DNA of 64,000 nt. It comes from Tethya wilhelma. Its lineage: Eukaryota; Porifera; Demospongiae; Tethyida; Tethyidae. The DNA lies in contig CAXIPT010000002.1 in NCBI GenBank assembly GCA_964030475.1, positions 13,851,950 through 13,915,949 of the forward strand, in the 5' to 3' direction. The notes under the pieces were generated by a model. It made no database searches and was not told the DNA's origin. It saw only the letters and a list, made by a program, of their open reading frames with translations. Position numbers and translations under genes: made by a program. The stretch's first letter is position 1. Every line of letters begins with the position of its first letter. This document shows positions 33,586 to 45,200 of this stretch, piece after piece.

Positions 33586-35322
33586 TTAGGTAGAAAACCA
33601 GTCTTTGAGCAAAATGTAGTGCTGAAGTCTGTATGGTAATCCCAGTTCACTCACAGTTTCTTCATTCACGGGCACTTGCATAGCCCCACGGATGGTGAGA
33701 CGACACTCACTAGCAAGCGACATATGTCTGCCTTCATCACGAAGGACCATCAGAAGCTTCTGAGTCTGTAAAGGTAAAAAGTTCCAACGCTGGTTGGCAA
33801 CTTCTAAGTTGAATTCTTTGAGTTCACACTTGAGACGTCCAGGCTTATTTAGGAGAGCAGATCGAGTGAGTAGAAAGATGACGCTGTTCTCTCTGACAAA
33901 AGTGCTCTTCTCGTAGGGCGTGAGTTGGCATCGGAGGACACAGTAGAGAGGTGTTTCATGTTGAATATTCTTGCAATTCACATGAACCGTTGGAAGTGAA
34001 AGTAAATATTTGGAAACATCAATGTGGCCATAGAAGCAGGCATAGTGAAGAGGTGAATTGCAATATATTTCCGTCGCTAGATGAGGTTTCGCTCTGTGTC
34101 TTATCAGCAGCTTGACCATGCGAAGCTGGCCATATTTAGCAGCTACATGAATTGGAGCTAGGTTTCTTCTGTACTCAAGATTGGGGTCAATTCGAGCACG
34201 AGACTGAAGGACCATTCTGGCAACATGGGTGGCTCCAACACGACAACAGTGGTGCAACAGGGAGACCAATTGGGTCTTGATGTGTTTCACCTCCATTTCA
34301 TTTGCCTTGGAGATATACACCTCTGTACTTCTCATCAGCATCAACGCTATATCTACATGACCATTGAGCATTGCAATCATAGCTGGTAAATCTGGCCAGT
34401 AACACCCAAGAGGGATTGGTGAAGCACCTTTATGAAGTAAATATTCAACTATCTTAACATTTCCAACATTAGCAGCTGCAGCAAGAGCTGTTTTGCCATG
34501 AATCCATTTAGTATCAACTGGGATTCCTTTGCTCAATAGATTTTGCATGCTATCTAAGTCACTTTGCTCAGCAGCACAGTAAAGAGAGGCTTCATGAGGT
34601 GAGAAAGATGACTGGCTATTTAATGTTTCTGTCATCTGTTTACTTTGGCTGGTATCCAGGGGAGTTTTTCCTTGAGCATTTGGAATAGAAGGGCAAGCAC
34701 CATGTGATAGGAGAAGCTTAGCAGTGTCGAGGTCATCCTTTTCAGCAGCTACATGTAGTGGAGTAGTACCATCTGGCTCTTGAATGTTGACATGGATACC
34801 CATATCAAGAATGTCAGAGAGAACTGACTTTAATTGGGTATCTGATTCTATAGAGGTAGAACGAATCGTTTCAATAAAAAAACTTCGACCTTGGATTGTT
34901 TGCTGGAGGCAAACAGCGTAGTGTAGACACAGGAGACGAACTGCTTCAATATTACCAAATTGAGCAGCTAAGATAACCAGGCTTTGAAGCTCAACCCTTG
35001 TAGGATACTGTTCTGGATTCTTGATGTGTGGAAGTAGAATTAAAAATGCATCCATTTTATCCAGAGTAACACATTTCTGGAGCAAGACCAGGATTTGAGA
35101 ATCTTCAGCTCTTAAGAACGAATCTTCAGGTAGGAGATCATTGAGACGAAGGATATGATTAAGAGCTTCTGGTTTCAGGGAGGTCACAGCCTTCTGCAAA
35201 GTGTGAATCAAAAACTCTGGTGGAAGGTTGTACTTTGTACGAAGATGATTTTGTAGTTGCTTATCACTTTTGCAACTTGCGATCGCACTGTGGAAGTTAT
35301 CTAGGGTGATTTGGTCACACAT
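33586..35322 (-). CDS. Ankyrin-repeat and SOCS-box (ASB-like) protein
   Basis: One open frame of 578 codons from the first Met, intron-free within this span. Ankyrin repeats run from about residue 185 to 455, with clear consensus cores such as DGTTPLHVAAEKDDLDTAKL, HGKTALAAAANVGNVKIVEY, APIHVAAKYGQLRMVKLLIR and SPLHYACFYGHIDVSKYLLS. The last ~40 residues fit a SOCS box: LASECRLTIRGAM, then LGLPYRLQHYILLKDW. ASB proteins bind Elongin B/C and Cullin-5 through the SOCS box and act as ubiquitin-ligase substrate receptors. The frame stays open upstream into an acidic QPQKEESSDSDEEIEK stretch, so an earlier exon probably supplies the true start. The exact ASB orthologue cannot be named. Confidence 0.85.
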   Translation of the reverse strand: MCDQITLDNFHSAIASCKSDKQLQNHLRTKYNLPPEFLIHTLQKAVTSLKPEALNHILRLNDLLPEDSFLRAEDSQILVLLQKCVTLDKMDAFLILLPHIKNPEQYPTRVELQSLVILAAQFGNIEAVRLLCLHYAVCLQQTIQGRSFFIETIRSTSIESDTQLKSVLSDILDMGIHVNIQEPDGTTPLHVAAEKDDLDTAKLLLSHGACPSIPNAQGKTPLDTSQSKQMTETLNSQSSFSPHEASLYCAAEQSDLDSMQNLLSKGIPVDTKWIHGKTALAAAANVGNVKIVEYLLHKGASPIPLGCYWPDLPAMIAMLNGHVDIALMLMRSTEVYISKANEMEVKHIKTQLVSLLHHCCRVGATHVARMVLQSRARIDPNLEYRRNLAPIHVAAKYGQLRMVKLLIRHRAKPHLATEIYCNSPLHYACFYGHIDVSKYLLSLPTVHVNCKNIQHETPLYCVLRCQLTPYEKSTFVRENSVIFLLTRSALLNKPGRLKCELKEFNLEVANQRWNFLPLQTQKLLMVLRDEGRHMSLASECRLTIRGAMQVPVNEETVSELGLPYRLQHYILLKDWFST

Positions 35323-36150
35323 TTTCTCGATTTCTTCGTCACTATCTGACGATTCTTCTTTCTGGGGCTGTACATGTATTTAGATGGTGCAAATGTGATG
35401 GATTATAATGTGATCAGTATTATATTGAAAGTAATGTCTAAAATTAATGTAGCAGATATTTCCTTAAAATTACCAATGGTCAAAACTGGTAATATTCCCT
35501 AACATGAATAACATGACTGTTGTTCCCAGGTAGAGCCCCAAGAGCATGACATTGTTCACATAAGGAAGTCACATACCAGAATGCATGTGCATCAAACACT
35601 ACTACAATTACCTAATATGCAATGTTATAATAATTATTATGAAGAAATAGATCAAAGAATGGCATTGTATGTTTGATAATGGGGTGAAACATCTTAAACA
35701 TGCAAAGAACAGCTATAGAAACCTGAAGATCTCTTCAGGGAAGAAAAGAGGAGACAACAGTTTATCTGGGAGTGTTTAGGGGATATTAATGTCAGGGAAG
35801 GGGCACTACCACACACTGATCACATTGACTAGACAAACTCAAAGTAGTAAAATCACTTTTCACACTACATCTTATGCAAAACTGTTGGGACAGTGACATG
35901 TTTACACACAGCAAGAAACCATGGGAATGCAAAAGCATGGAGCTACAACTAACAATATCCCAGTTGTTTTACTTTCAACATAAACAATAATATCTGATGC
36001 ATAGCCCATTTAACATGTTGAGTTTGAAGGAAAGAATTACAAATCACGATTTAGAGATTTAGAGAATAGCAATCAGACGTAACTAGTGAACTATCAAAGA
36101 TGGCTTATACCTATTCTTCTCTCTCTCTACTCTCTCTCTCATAGACACAC
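35323..36150. other. Spacer upstream of the ASB-like gene
   Basis: About 60 bp next to the ASB frame continues coding for acidic residues and ends at an acceptor-like site, implying an unlocated 5' exon. The rest is AT-rich without recognised features; CT and CA runs lie at 36115-36160. Confidence 0.4.
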
Positions 36151-36344
36151 ACACACACAGAGGTAGAGGTCATTCAGCTCTCTTCCACTTCCTTCACTGT
36201 TGATGAAGGAGATGGGTTCGTTAGCCTGTTCATAGAACGTACCGGCAACACCTCCCAAGAGAGAGTTGTCAGGGTGACACTCAGGGACATCCCAGACTCA
36301 GCGGAGGGTGAGTTATACATACACATTTGAGAATTGAGCAGGAG

Positions 36345-36430
36345 GGTTGGCCTGCATGGTAGCTTGTTCAACAATGACTCTGGCTATCAACCGGTGGGTA
36401 CATGGTTCGAGTCCCACCAGTGGCACAGAT
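36345..36430 (+). repeat. tRNA-like (SINE-type) sequence
   Basis: A perfect B-box-like GGTTCGAGTCC lies at about 36401-36411, with an A-box-like TGGCCTGCATGG about 50 bp upstream. The T-stem does not pair properly, so this is not a working tRNA. It may be the head of a degenerate tRNA-derived SINE within an intron of the Calx-beta pseudogene. Confidence 0.3.
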
Positions 36431-36941
36431 ATTTATTTCCCTTTTTCTCTTTCAAGCTGTGTGTACCTCTAAAAAGCCTGTGTTCAATGACTGAAAAGAA
36501 ATGACAAGCAGTTGAGCTGTGCCAAAGTCGTTGTCCCATTATGCAATTTTCTGTAATTATATAGCTATGAGAAAGTATCCTAACATTCTCATTCAGGTGG
36601 GGTTGATTATGGGCCTTTCCAAACGTCAGAGCTTGTAGAACCTCCTGAAAGCTTTACAGCATCTATCAGTAGCCCGATCTCTCCTGGTGTGAGGGTGGGA
36701 GGCAATAACATGGCTGTGGTGGATATTGTTGACAACGATTGTAAGTCAAAAAAAAATTTAAGTTTAGTAGTGTATCTATATAGCAACTGCAATAATATTT
36801 ATGACAAGTAGTTTGTACAACTGTGGGTGTAGCCTGCTAGGTTTCAATCTGATTGAAAAGTACAGTCACAATAAGGTAGTATTAGCTGCATGTCTTGCTT
36901 TCAACTAGTACACACACACCTACACACTCCTACTCTCTCTT

Positions 36942-36944
36942 TAC

Positions 36945-36976
<32 letters not shown>
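36942..36976. repeat. (CA)n microsatellite
   Basis: About 35 bp of CA repeats just before a Calx-beta exon acceptor. Confidence 0.9.
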
Positions 36977-36977
<1 letters not shown>

Positions 36978-37371
36978 TCCATCCTCATCAGAGGTCACAA
37001 TTGGTTTCACTCAGTCTGGCAACCTGACAGTGAACGAGGCCTCCCAAGCACTCAATGTCTCTCTGGCACTTCAGGAGGGCACTCTCACAGCTCCTGTTAG
37101 TGTCAGTGTGGTAGCAGTGACAGATGGACTAGCTGAAGGTAGTGTAGCTATGTTATTGAAGTGACCACCTTATGAATGTAGCATCATGCAAGGTATTTAC
37201 TCAGACGGGGAAGATTTTCAGCTCGGTGAGACTTCCTTCACCTTTTCTCCCAGTGAGCCGTTCGTCCAAACCATCCAGTTGGATATGGTCGACACCTCAT
37301 TCTTCGAAGGACGAGAGGGTTTTACCCTTGAACTGAGGACTGACCTTCCCTGAGTCAACCTAGCTCCGAGT

Positions 37372-37746
37372 CAGGGGCGTAGCCAGGGGGGTGCTCAGGG
37401 TGCTCGAGCACCCCCTTTGCCACTGAGCGGAAGCGCAAAAACCATTAATAATTGGATTTATTAATCAGTAATTAAGCCTTTAAAAATCTCTATTTCTTAC
37501 ATGTTTGTTGCTTGAAGCTATTTTCCAAGCTTATCTATGTCTGAGCTCTTGATAAACAAACTTCAGAACCGTTTAATTCACGCTAGGTCGATCGAAAGCG
37601 CTCAGCAGCTTGCTTCCAGCAATAGTTCAAAGGTCGTGATATCTGTCACGTGACCCAAAAGTGGGCGTGGCATCCCCAGAATTTTCGGCGCGCTCCGCGC
37701 GCACAGTTTTAGCACCCCCTTACTCTAAATCCTGGCTACGCCCCTG
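37372..37746. mobile_element. MITE inserted in a Calx-beta exon
   Basis: 375 bp with 16-bp terminal inverted repeats, CAGGGGCGTAGCCAGG, flanked on both sides by the 5-bp direct repeat CGAGT (37367-37371 and 37747-37751). Both the coding frame and the Calx-beta sequence continue across the insertion if the element and one CGAGT copy are skipped, confirming its borders. The interior is non-coding. It is a non-autonomous DNA transposon; CAGGGGCG ends are hAT-like, but a 5-bp target duplication is atypical for hAT. Confidence 0.9.
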
Positions 37747-38372
37747 CGAGTGACATTGAAATATTGATAGTGGATAATGAGGGTATGTATGTATGTATGT
37801 ATGTATGTGTGTTTCGAGCTATGAACTTCATCCATGTGCTGCTTCCAAAGAATTTGATGCCATTTTGTTTGCTTGATAATAACTGTCATATTTACTTGTT
37901 TTTAATATTACTTTCTCTAATTATCAGATCTCAATGTATTGTTCTCGGAGAGTGTATACGAAGCTAATGCATTTGTTGAAATTCAAGGCTGGAACGTGGT
38001 GCGGCAATTGGCGTACATGCTGTGAACTTGGTTGGAGATTGTGTCAGTGTTGAAGTCAGTACTGAGAATGAATGCACTCCAATTGTGACTGTCGATGGTC
38101 AGTCATCTATGACAGGGACTAGGTTTTCCTCCGCTGGTGTGTCAGTGTTGAAGATGCGAAACTATGTTCGTGTGTCTGTTCCGAATTGTGAGAACATTCG
38201 ACTCGTGATGTGGATAACTTGTCAGAATGCATCTGGATATCCAATGATTCGTTTCGATATTGCTAGAGGACTTAACTTGCGACCTACTTCTCATGGCCTA
38301 GTTGGTATGTCTGCATGTGTTTGTACAATTGTCTAAGACATTTTCTTAAGTTAAAATCTTGCTTACTATACA

Positions 38373-38500
38373 GTGACAAAGTAACTGGTATAGATTGGAC
38401 AAGTCGTGACTTATGATGTTAGACAAACTTCTTTGCCTTTAATTTTACTTGGAAGACTGTCAGTGGTGTTGTCTTTGTGACAATGAATGAAATATTGTGC
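38373..38500 (+). pseudogene. Antisense fragment of the neighbouring COP1-like WD40 gene
   Basis: Three short blocks (about 38373-38413, 38414-38434 and 38456-38500) repeat coding blocks of the WD40 gene found on the minus strand at about 39296-39333, 39106-39127 and 39028-39075. They are in the same order but with the intervening sequence deleted. They carry pieces such as DKVTGIDWTSRD and TVSGVVFVTMNE with small lesions. The copy is inverted relative to its parent and has no intact frame. Confidence 0.75.
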
Positions 38501-38707
38501 ATATGGATAGAGTGCTACTCTTGAACCTAACACATGCACATTAACTCGTCTTTTATTAACCCTCAATGTCGTGATGATTATAATATTATGTAATTATAAT
38601 ATTCTTTAATTTGTACAAAGTTTAATAAACACAAATAAACATAGAATCTGATTTATAATTTTACTTTCTATAATAGTATAATGTCTTGTCATGTATAAGT
38701 ATGGAGT

Positions 38708-39668
38708 TCAGATAGTTAGTGTGTATGTTGCCAGCTGTCCACAATTGTCTAGGGCCAATAAATATTTTTGACAACCTGTAGATTTTGGAGTGATCCATGT
38801 GCAACCACATACAAAGCACTGGTCTGAAGATAATCGCTGGCATGCAATATAGTTTGGTTCCTTCTTTACGTAAACTCTTACTGAGCTATCTTCACCACCC
38901 AGCACAATGTAGTTTTCTACACAATCCATACCAACAAAGTATGTGTGGTGAACATGTCCAACATAGCTCTCTGTACAAACAGTCTTAGTGATATCCCATA
39001 GCTTGGCAGTACTGTCAAGAGATGTGGACAATATTTCATTCATTGTCACAAAGGCAACACCACTGACAGTCTTCGAGTGACCCTTAACTTCCAAGTAAGG
39101 TGAAGAAGTTTGTCTAACGTCATATAGGAAAAACTTTCCCGTAGAAGTCCCAAATGCGATTTGATTTAGATTAAAGGGGTTACTGCGGACACCACAAACA
39201 TTTACTTCTAGTGACAAAGTTGTATGACTGTGAGGTAATGAGAGATCGTAGAATCTGACAGTTCCATCCTTTGAGCAAGACACAAAAGACTGTGTGTCAC
39301 GACTTGTCCAATCTATACCAGTTACTTTGTCACTGTGTTCTAGATATGATCGATGGTGGTCAAGTGTTTCTGTGCTATAGACATCTATTGGTCCGAATAA
39401 GTCACCAAGTAAAATATTTGTGTGCAGTGAACCTCCTGGACTGAATCGAACGGTTGAAGGGTGACCATGTTGAGATACAAGCTTGTGTTTTCCACATTCT
39501 TTAGAGTGAATTGGGTCAGATAGTAGCCACAAATATTTGTCACCAGTAATCGCTAACATATCATATTCTTCAGAATAACCCATTGCCCTTGTATGTCCTG
39601 ATGAGAAGTGGATACTGTGCAAATGTGAAAGGCTCATTGTTTTCAGAGTGTATAGTAATTGGTCGTCA
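38708..39668 (-). CDS. COP1 (RFWD2)-like WD40-repeat protein, last exon
   Basis: One exon from an acceptor at 39668 to TGA at 38708-38710 encodes about 320 residues of WD40 propeller. Its closest likeness is the COP1/RFWD2 propeller: EYDMLAITGDKYLWL, a middle blade HSDKVTGIDWTSRDTQSFVS, ANVC-like EVNVCGVRSNPFNLNQIAFG, YDVRQTSSPYLEVKGHSKTV, STSLDSTAKLWDITKTVC and DCVENYIVLGGEDSSVRVY. COP1 is a RING-coiled-coil-WD40 ubiquitin ligase that binds VP-motif degrons through this propeller. No RING or coiled-coil exon is recognised upstream to 42.2 kb, so the N-terminal part is missing, diverged, or this is a propeller-only paralogue. Confidence 0.7.
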
Positions 39669-40490
39669 CTGCAAAATAGAGGCACACTTGAATAATGTCA
39701 AAATACTTCTAGCCTCTCAGTGACTCAGCATCAGAGGGGTCAAACTGTTTTTGTTTTTTTTAAGATCCACCAGAAAACCCTCATATGTTCAATGCTAAGC
39801 TGGGTAAATATGTGTTACATGGCCTAAGTCTGGTGGCCTACCTATCTTGTTTGCCATCTGCACAGCAAAGGTTAGTCTATTACTACTTAGAAAGGGATCA
39901 AAGCATTAAAATGTAGGGAAGCTCACCATATATGATGGTTAGAGTAGTTGAGTGAGTCTTGACTCTGCCTTTTCATCAAATTTGCTCCATTCTGAACCGT
40001 TTGTCACCTTCTATACCAAATTCAAATAACGATGACGTCATTGCCCACTTTTATCCAATTTTGCGTAAAAATTTCAAGGAAAGAACGGTCGCGTTTCCGA
40101 AAAAGAAGCGATTGGAGAAGGAAAAGCGCTACACAGTTTTAGTCAGGTATTGGTCCTCTATAAGTAACTGCAGTAAAATGCTGATTCTGTGACATCAATT
40201 TTTTTCGTTGCGGACCCTAAGAAAAATGTCTGCGTTTTTATAGGTTTTTTGAATGTTCATATTTTTCTTGTGATAGTCATTCTGAAGCTCCTTTTTGTTA
40301 AATCGTGTTCTTTAAAACTTTGTTAACCTATATATGCCATCAAACTGGGCTAGACTTCAAATTCCCTGCTAATAAAGGAGTAGGCGCCTGGGGGGTGCTG
40401 AGCAGTACAGCCATGTTCAGCTCACTGGACAAGGTGATGCAAAATACAGCAGAAGCCTCATCTTCTGTCAGAAGGTTAGTTAAGGTAGGG
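39669..40490. other. Spacer upstream of the COP1-like exon
   Basis: No RING or coiled-coil coding exon recognised on the minus strand. Plus-strand frames at 39959-40192 and 40305-40490 are open but resemble nothing I know. Confidence 0.4.
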
Positions 40491-41453
40491 CGGGGCAATT
40501 CGGGCAGCGGGGTAATTCGGGCACTTCCGAGTTCTCACTCACAGTATGCAAAAGCCAGCGCATTTCAAGGAAAGTTTGGATCATCAACACATAGGTACAC
40601 TACCTACCTACAACTACTACTAATCATGGGTCCAGCTGAGGCTTCTTTCTCGTTGTAGCAGGGGCCAATCTTTCTCTATTTTCTCGTTTGATCAAGATTT
40701 TTTCCCAGAAAACTTTATATAAACTTGAATATAAGACTTCTAGACTTATACACACACACAATAACTACTCTCAACTAAACTTGGGTCTGTTTAGAAGGTC
40801 TTGAGTCGATTTCACGATGCTAGCTACTTTGGGAGATCGTACAGTTATGCTAAAAGTTGGTTTGGTATGAGCGTATTTGCCGTAGAAGTGGGCGGGGCTG
40901 ATGGAAGTTGGTTTGAGACGTTGTATGGACTGTCCAAGAGTAGAATATCACTGCATTTGATCGAAATATGATTAGTAGCACAATATTCTAAACATCAGAC
41001 TACAGCAATCACTTCTATTAAGTCATATAAATGTATTATTTCCAGAAATCACTATGTGCGATCAATGTCGTGGTCTTATCTCATTTATTACTCACTTAAT
41101 TTTGTTGACTTAATAGTTTATCCACTCCACTTGACTCTGCAAAATGACTTTAACTTACTTCAAGTTCAGGAACAGCTTTTAAGCCTCAAAACTCCACATG
41201 CAATGCTTTAAACATAGGTGCCCGAATTACTCCAGGCCCCCCATTTTTCGCAAAAATTAAACTAGGTGACTTATTCGGTCTCTACAGCCATAACTACGGT
41301 AGCATGCAGATTGTTTTAGCTGCTGCAGATACTGTATATAGTAAGTTATTGTTGTGTAGCTTAGCTTCAGGTTCAACGTATTTACTTCTGGAGTAAAGCA
41401 AACAGACATTCGAGGGACCGGAAGAGCTGCCCGAATTACCCCGTTTTACCTTA
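40491..41453. mobile_element. Non-autonomous DNA transposon, ~960 bp
   Basis: The left end TAAGGTAGGGCGGGGCAATT and right end (reverse complement TAAGGTAAAACGGGGTAATT) form imperfect inverted repeats of about 28 bp, both including ATTCGGGCAGC. Inner ATTCGGGCAC/GTGCCCGAAT motifs at about 40513 and 41218 are also inverted. A TA dinucleotide at each border fits a TA-target element. No transposase frame is present. Confidence 0.7.
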
Positions 41454-42236
41454 TTTCCAAGAGTACACTCGAGTGAAAACAGAAAGCAATAGACTTACTA
41501 TGATCAAAAACATACTGTATCAAAAATCGATAAATATTACCACTTTTATGACACCAATAAGAAAAAAATTCACTATTGGACTCCTTTACTTTTTGTTGAA
41601 AACAGCTACTTCTATCATTGTAGCGAGTGTAGAAACAAACTAGACTTTTCTACGCTCTCTGGTTCAGTCACCAAAACTCTCCAAACACACGAAGTACAAG
41701 CGAGGTAGCCATCTTGGTCAACTTCAGAAGACTGGACAAGCTGATGCAAATTGTCCCACAAATCTCATTTCCTGTTCATGTGATCTTTACATCCCAGTAT
41801 TGCAGTAACTGTACACACTGTGGATAAGACCTTGCCAGTGTAGAGAAATGCATCTGTAAACTCTTAGAAGTACACTATGAGTACCAGCTGTGACGTCATA
41901 TGTGGGCATTAAATTTGTACTACAAAAGCTACATGTACTACATGATAGAAACACATAATCATATTCATTGCAAACCGCGTAAAACTGTGCATGTGTAAAC
42001 GCTGCTTGCGTCATATGTTCTGTGGTTTGTAGTGGCAGCTGCCAAATTCCAGATCAGGTAAAAGTGAGGTCTTAGTGCAGACTGTATAGCCATGCGTTCA
42101 CATCAGCCATTCGATTCTCGTATCGCATGATAAAATTAATATCGCATGCATGTGACGTTGACGTTCACATGTACATACCGATATATAAGTTTTATACAGC
42201 CAAATATAGATAGGAATATAATAATGAATTAATAGA
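41454..42236. other. Intergenic spacer downstream of the ADAM gene
   Basis: No gene, RNA or strong repeat recognised. It should include the ADAM 3' UTR just below 42237. A possible polyadenylation signal on the minus strand is not assigned. Confidence 0.4.
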
Positions 42237-45200
42237 TTATGGAGATATAGTTGGCTTCTTTGGAGGAAGTGGCTTTGCAATTACTTCATGTTCTTTGGTG
42301 TGACCTGCATGTGTATGTCATTGAGGTATAATAATGAGACTATTTGCACTTGGTATTACTTATTATGAACAAAGCTTTGACATAATTATATATACATACC
42401 TGCAGTTGGACATAGAGGAAGGATTGGTTTATTGGGGGGATAAGGTTTAGAAAGCTGATCTGATGGTGGCTTGGAAGGTTTTGAGGGTGGCAGTGGTGGC
42501 CTAACTTGTGCATGTACAGATTGAGAAGTATTTGTAACTTTGGTAGAAGAAACAATTGGTTTAGTTCTTGGAGGTGGCATTGGTTTTAGATTGACTGGTG
42601 GAGCCCTCATAGGTGGCTTGACTGGTGGAGACTTCGGAGGTGGATTGACTGGTGGAGGCCTTGTAGGTGGATTGACTGGTGGAGCCCTCGTAGGTGGATT
42701 GACTGGTGGAGGCCTTGTAGGTGGATTGACTGGTGGAGGCCTTGTAGGTGGATTAATTGGTGGAGGCCTTGTAGGTGGATTGACTGGTGGAGGCTTTGGA
42801 AGTGGATTGACTGGTGAAGACCTCATAGGTGGATTGACTGGTGGAGGCCTTGGAGGTGAATTCACTGGTGGAGTCTTCGGAGGTGGATTGACTGTTGGAG
42901 GCCTTGGAGGTGAATTCACTGGTGGAGTCTTCGGAGGTGGATTGACTGGTGGAGCCCTCGTAGGTGGATTGACTGGTGGAGGCTTAGTAGGTGGATTCAC
43001 TGGTGGAGACCTCGTAGGTGGATTGACTGGTGGAGACTTCGGAGGTGGATTGACTGGTGGAGCCCTCGGAGGTGGATTGACTGGTAGAGGCCTCGTAGGT
43101 GGATTGACTGGTGGAGACCTCGTAGGTGGATTGACTGGTGGAGGCTTCGTAGGTGAATTCACTGGTGGAGTCTTCGGAGGTGGATTGACTGGTGGAGCCC
43201 TCGTAGGTGGATTGACTGGTGGAGGCTTCGTAGGTGGATTGACTGGTGGAGACCTCGTAGGTGGATTGACTGGTGGAGACCTCGGAGGTGGATTGACTGG
43301 TGGAGCCCTCGTAGGTGGATTGACTGGTAGAGGCCTCGGAGGTGGATTCACTGGTGGAGGCCTCGGAGGTGGATTGACTGGTGGTGACCTCATAGATGGA
43401 TTGACTGGTGCAAGCCCTGGAGGTAGATTGACAGGTGCAGGCCTTGGAGGTGGATTGACTGGTATAGGTTGCTTCAGTGGTGGACTGACTAAGTAAGGGT
43501 TGGCTGGAGAAGGTCTTGGATTGACAGCAGCAAGTCGAGGAGGTGGTTTAGATGACATTGGTCTACTATCATCTTGCTTAGAAAGATTCGATAATCGATG
43601 GTTGCCATTGTAAGCAGGTCTTACAGCAACTGATGTGTTCTTAGGACTTGAGGGAAGTTCAGATTTAGTAAATTTACTACTAGCATATGATGTATTAGAA
43701 ATGTACTTTTGTTTTCGCTTGTACATCACTATCAAGGAGATCACACACAAGACCACACCACACAAGAGAAGAATAGCTCCTACTACACCTCCAGCAACAG
43801 CTCCAACATTTACTGTGTATTGAAATTCAAATTCACACATGTATTATAATTAGTTATCAAGCTTGTTAAAGGAACTGTGTCACTATCTAAGCGCTGTTTT
43901 GTTACTAAAAATTAAATGTGTGGCATTTTATGACATTGTATGACCTTTTGTGACATTCTTTGTTTTGTTTCTTGTGCAATCTGGGTACCACGTCCGGATA
44001 TTAGCTCTGTGTACGTATGTTATATTGCGCGTTTGTCAAAAATGTCACAAAACGTCACACATTTTATTTTTGGCAACAAAACAGTGCTTATATAGTGACA
44101 CAGTTCCTTTAAATCTGGTATAGCTATCAACATCAAAAGTACCCAGGCCCATACTTGTACATTGCATTTTGAAATGCATGTGAAGGAAAAAATTACACTA
44201 AAAGCTAGGCTATAATTAAAATAGGCAAATTAACCTTGCTTGGCTGAAGAAGGGCCAGTTGAGTTAACTATTTCATCTGTAGAAGGTTCGATACTGCTTG
44301 GACTGACAGTTGTCACTTTAGTGGCCATTTCTGTTGGTTCTACAGTTGTCTCTGTTGGTTCTACAGTTGTCTCTGTTACCACAGGTGGTTGACAGGCAAC
44401 TCCATCAGATCCCAAATTACAGGAGCATTGATTTAGGTTATTACACACCTAATGACATAATATGAATGTAATAGACTATCGAGTGGTGTACGTAGTGTAT
44501 TAGCCCCTAATTAAAGTAACTATTTACCCCATTTCCGGAACATATCACACCATTGGTTCCCATTGGACAGGTTTGTAAGCCAGGAAGGTCTGATACTGAA
44601 ACACATCTTTGAATAAAGCAAACCTGAAGAAATAAAAAAAATACTGTTAGTCATGGTTCTACACAATGCATTATTTTAATAACAAAAATGATATTATTAT
44701 TATGCATGTCCAGCATGATATCAACAAAACCTAGCTATAACTTGCCTTGTTATCCCCACACTTGGAACCATCAGCTACCAGTCCTGGACTGGGAGTATCA
44801 GCTCCTGGAGTTGTTGTAAATGATACACAAGTATTGCCCCCTACTCCATTACTAACTATTGTGACAAATTGGTTAGCGTTGTTAATGAAACTGGTTGGAC
44901 TAGCATCACATTGAAGTTGACCACAGAGAGCATTTTCAGGAGCACAGGATACAAATTGACCACCAGAAGAGCCACAGTTACCACCATTATTGCCTCGAAC
45001 ATTGAAGATTGAAAAACGGCGGTCTACGCCTACTGTTGCACCTGTAATTAATGTAAACGTAGAAACAACAATAACAGTGTGTAATAATTATTATCTACGG
45101 TCATTACCCTCAATACTAAGAACTGAATCATAATCAAAGATACTAGTATTTAACATACTAGCATTCCCCTGACATTGGGTAATATACTATTGATGATACG

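Larger units (their letters stand above)
36160..38331 (+). pseudogene. Decayed Calx-beta repeat gene (aggregation-factor-like)
   Basis: Calx-beta domains are extracellular Ca2+-binding beta sandwiches; in sponges they build the aggregation-factor proteins. Exon-like pieces: 36160-36306 (STSFTVDEGDGFVSLFIERT, then RVTLRDIPDSAEG), 36599-36740 (GVDYGPFQTSELVEPPESF, AVVDIVDND), 36992-37140 (SGNLTVNEASQALNVSLALQ) and about 37200-37781 (GEDFQLGETSFTFSPSEPF, EGREGFTLELRTDLP, then NLAP...SDIEILIVDNEG). A piece at 37928-38305 has a separate conserved-looking module ending NLRPTSHGLVG. Damage: an in-frame TGA after RTDLP, a 375-bp MITE in the same exon, and a frameshift near 37990. No start or signal peptide is seen. 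The aggregation-factor link is inference. Confidence 0.7.

Noticed and set aside
36345..36430. tRNA gene
   Set aside because: The B-box is perfect but the T-stem and acceptor stem do not pair, so it is kept only as a possible SINE remnant.
42590..43480. Regular tandem repeats suggesting a CRISPR-like array
   Set aside because: Units are contiguous with no spacers, keep a coding frame and lie in a eukaryotic exon.
42540..43496. Plus-strand 318-codon open frame, Gly/Leu/Thr-rich repeat
   Set aside because: Exact antisense of the ADAM proline-rich minisatellite. Openness follows from the 27-bp unit lacking stops in both strands, and there are no splice or start features.
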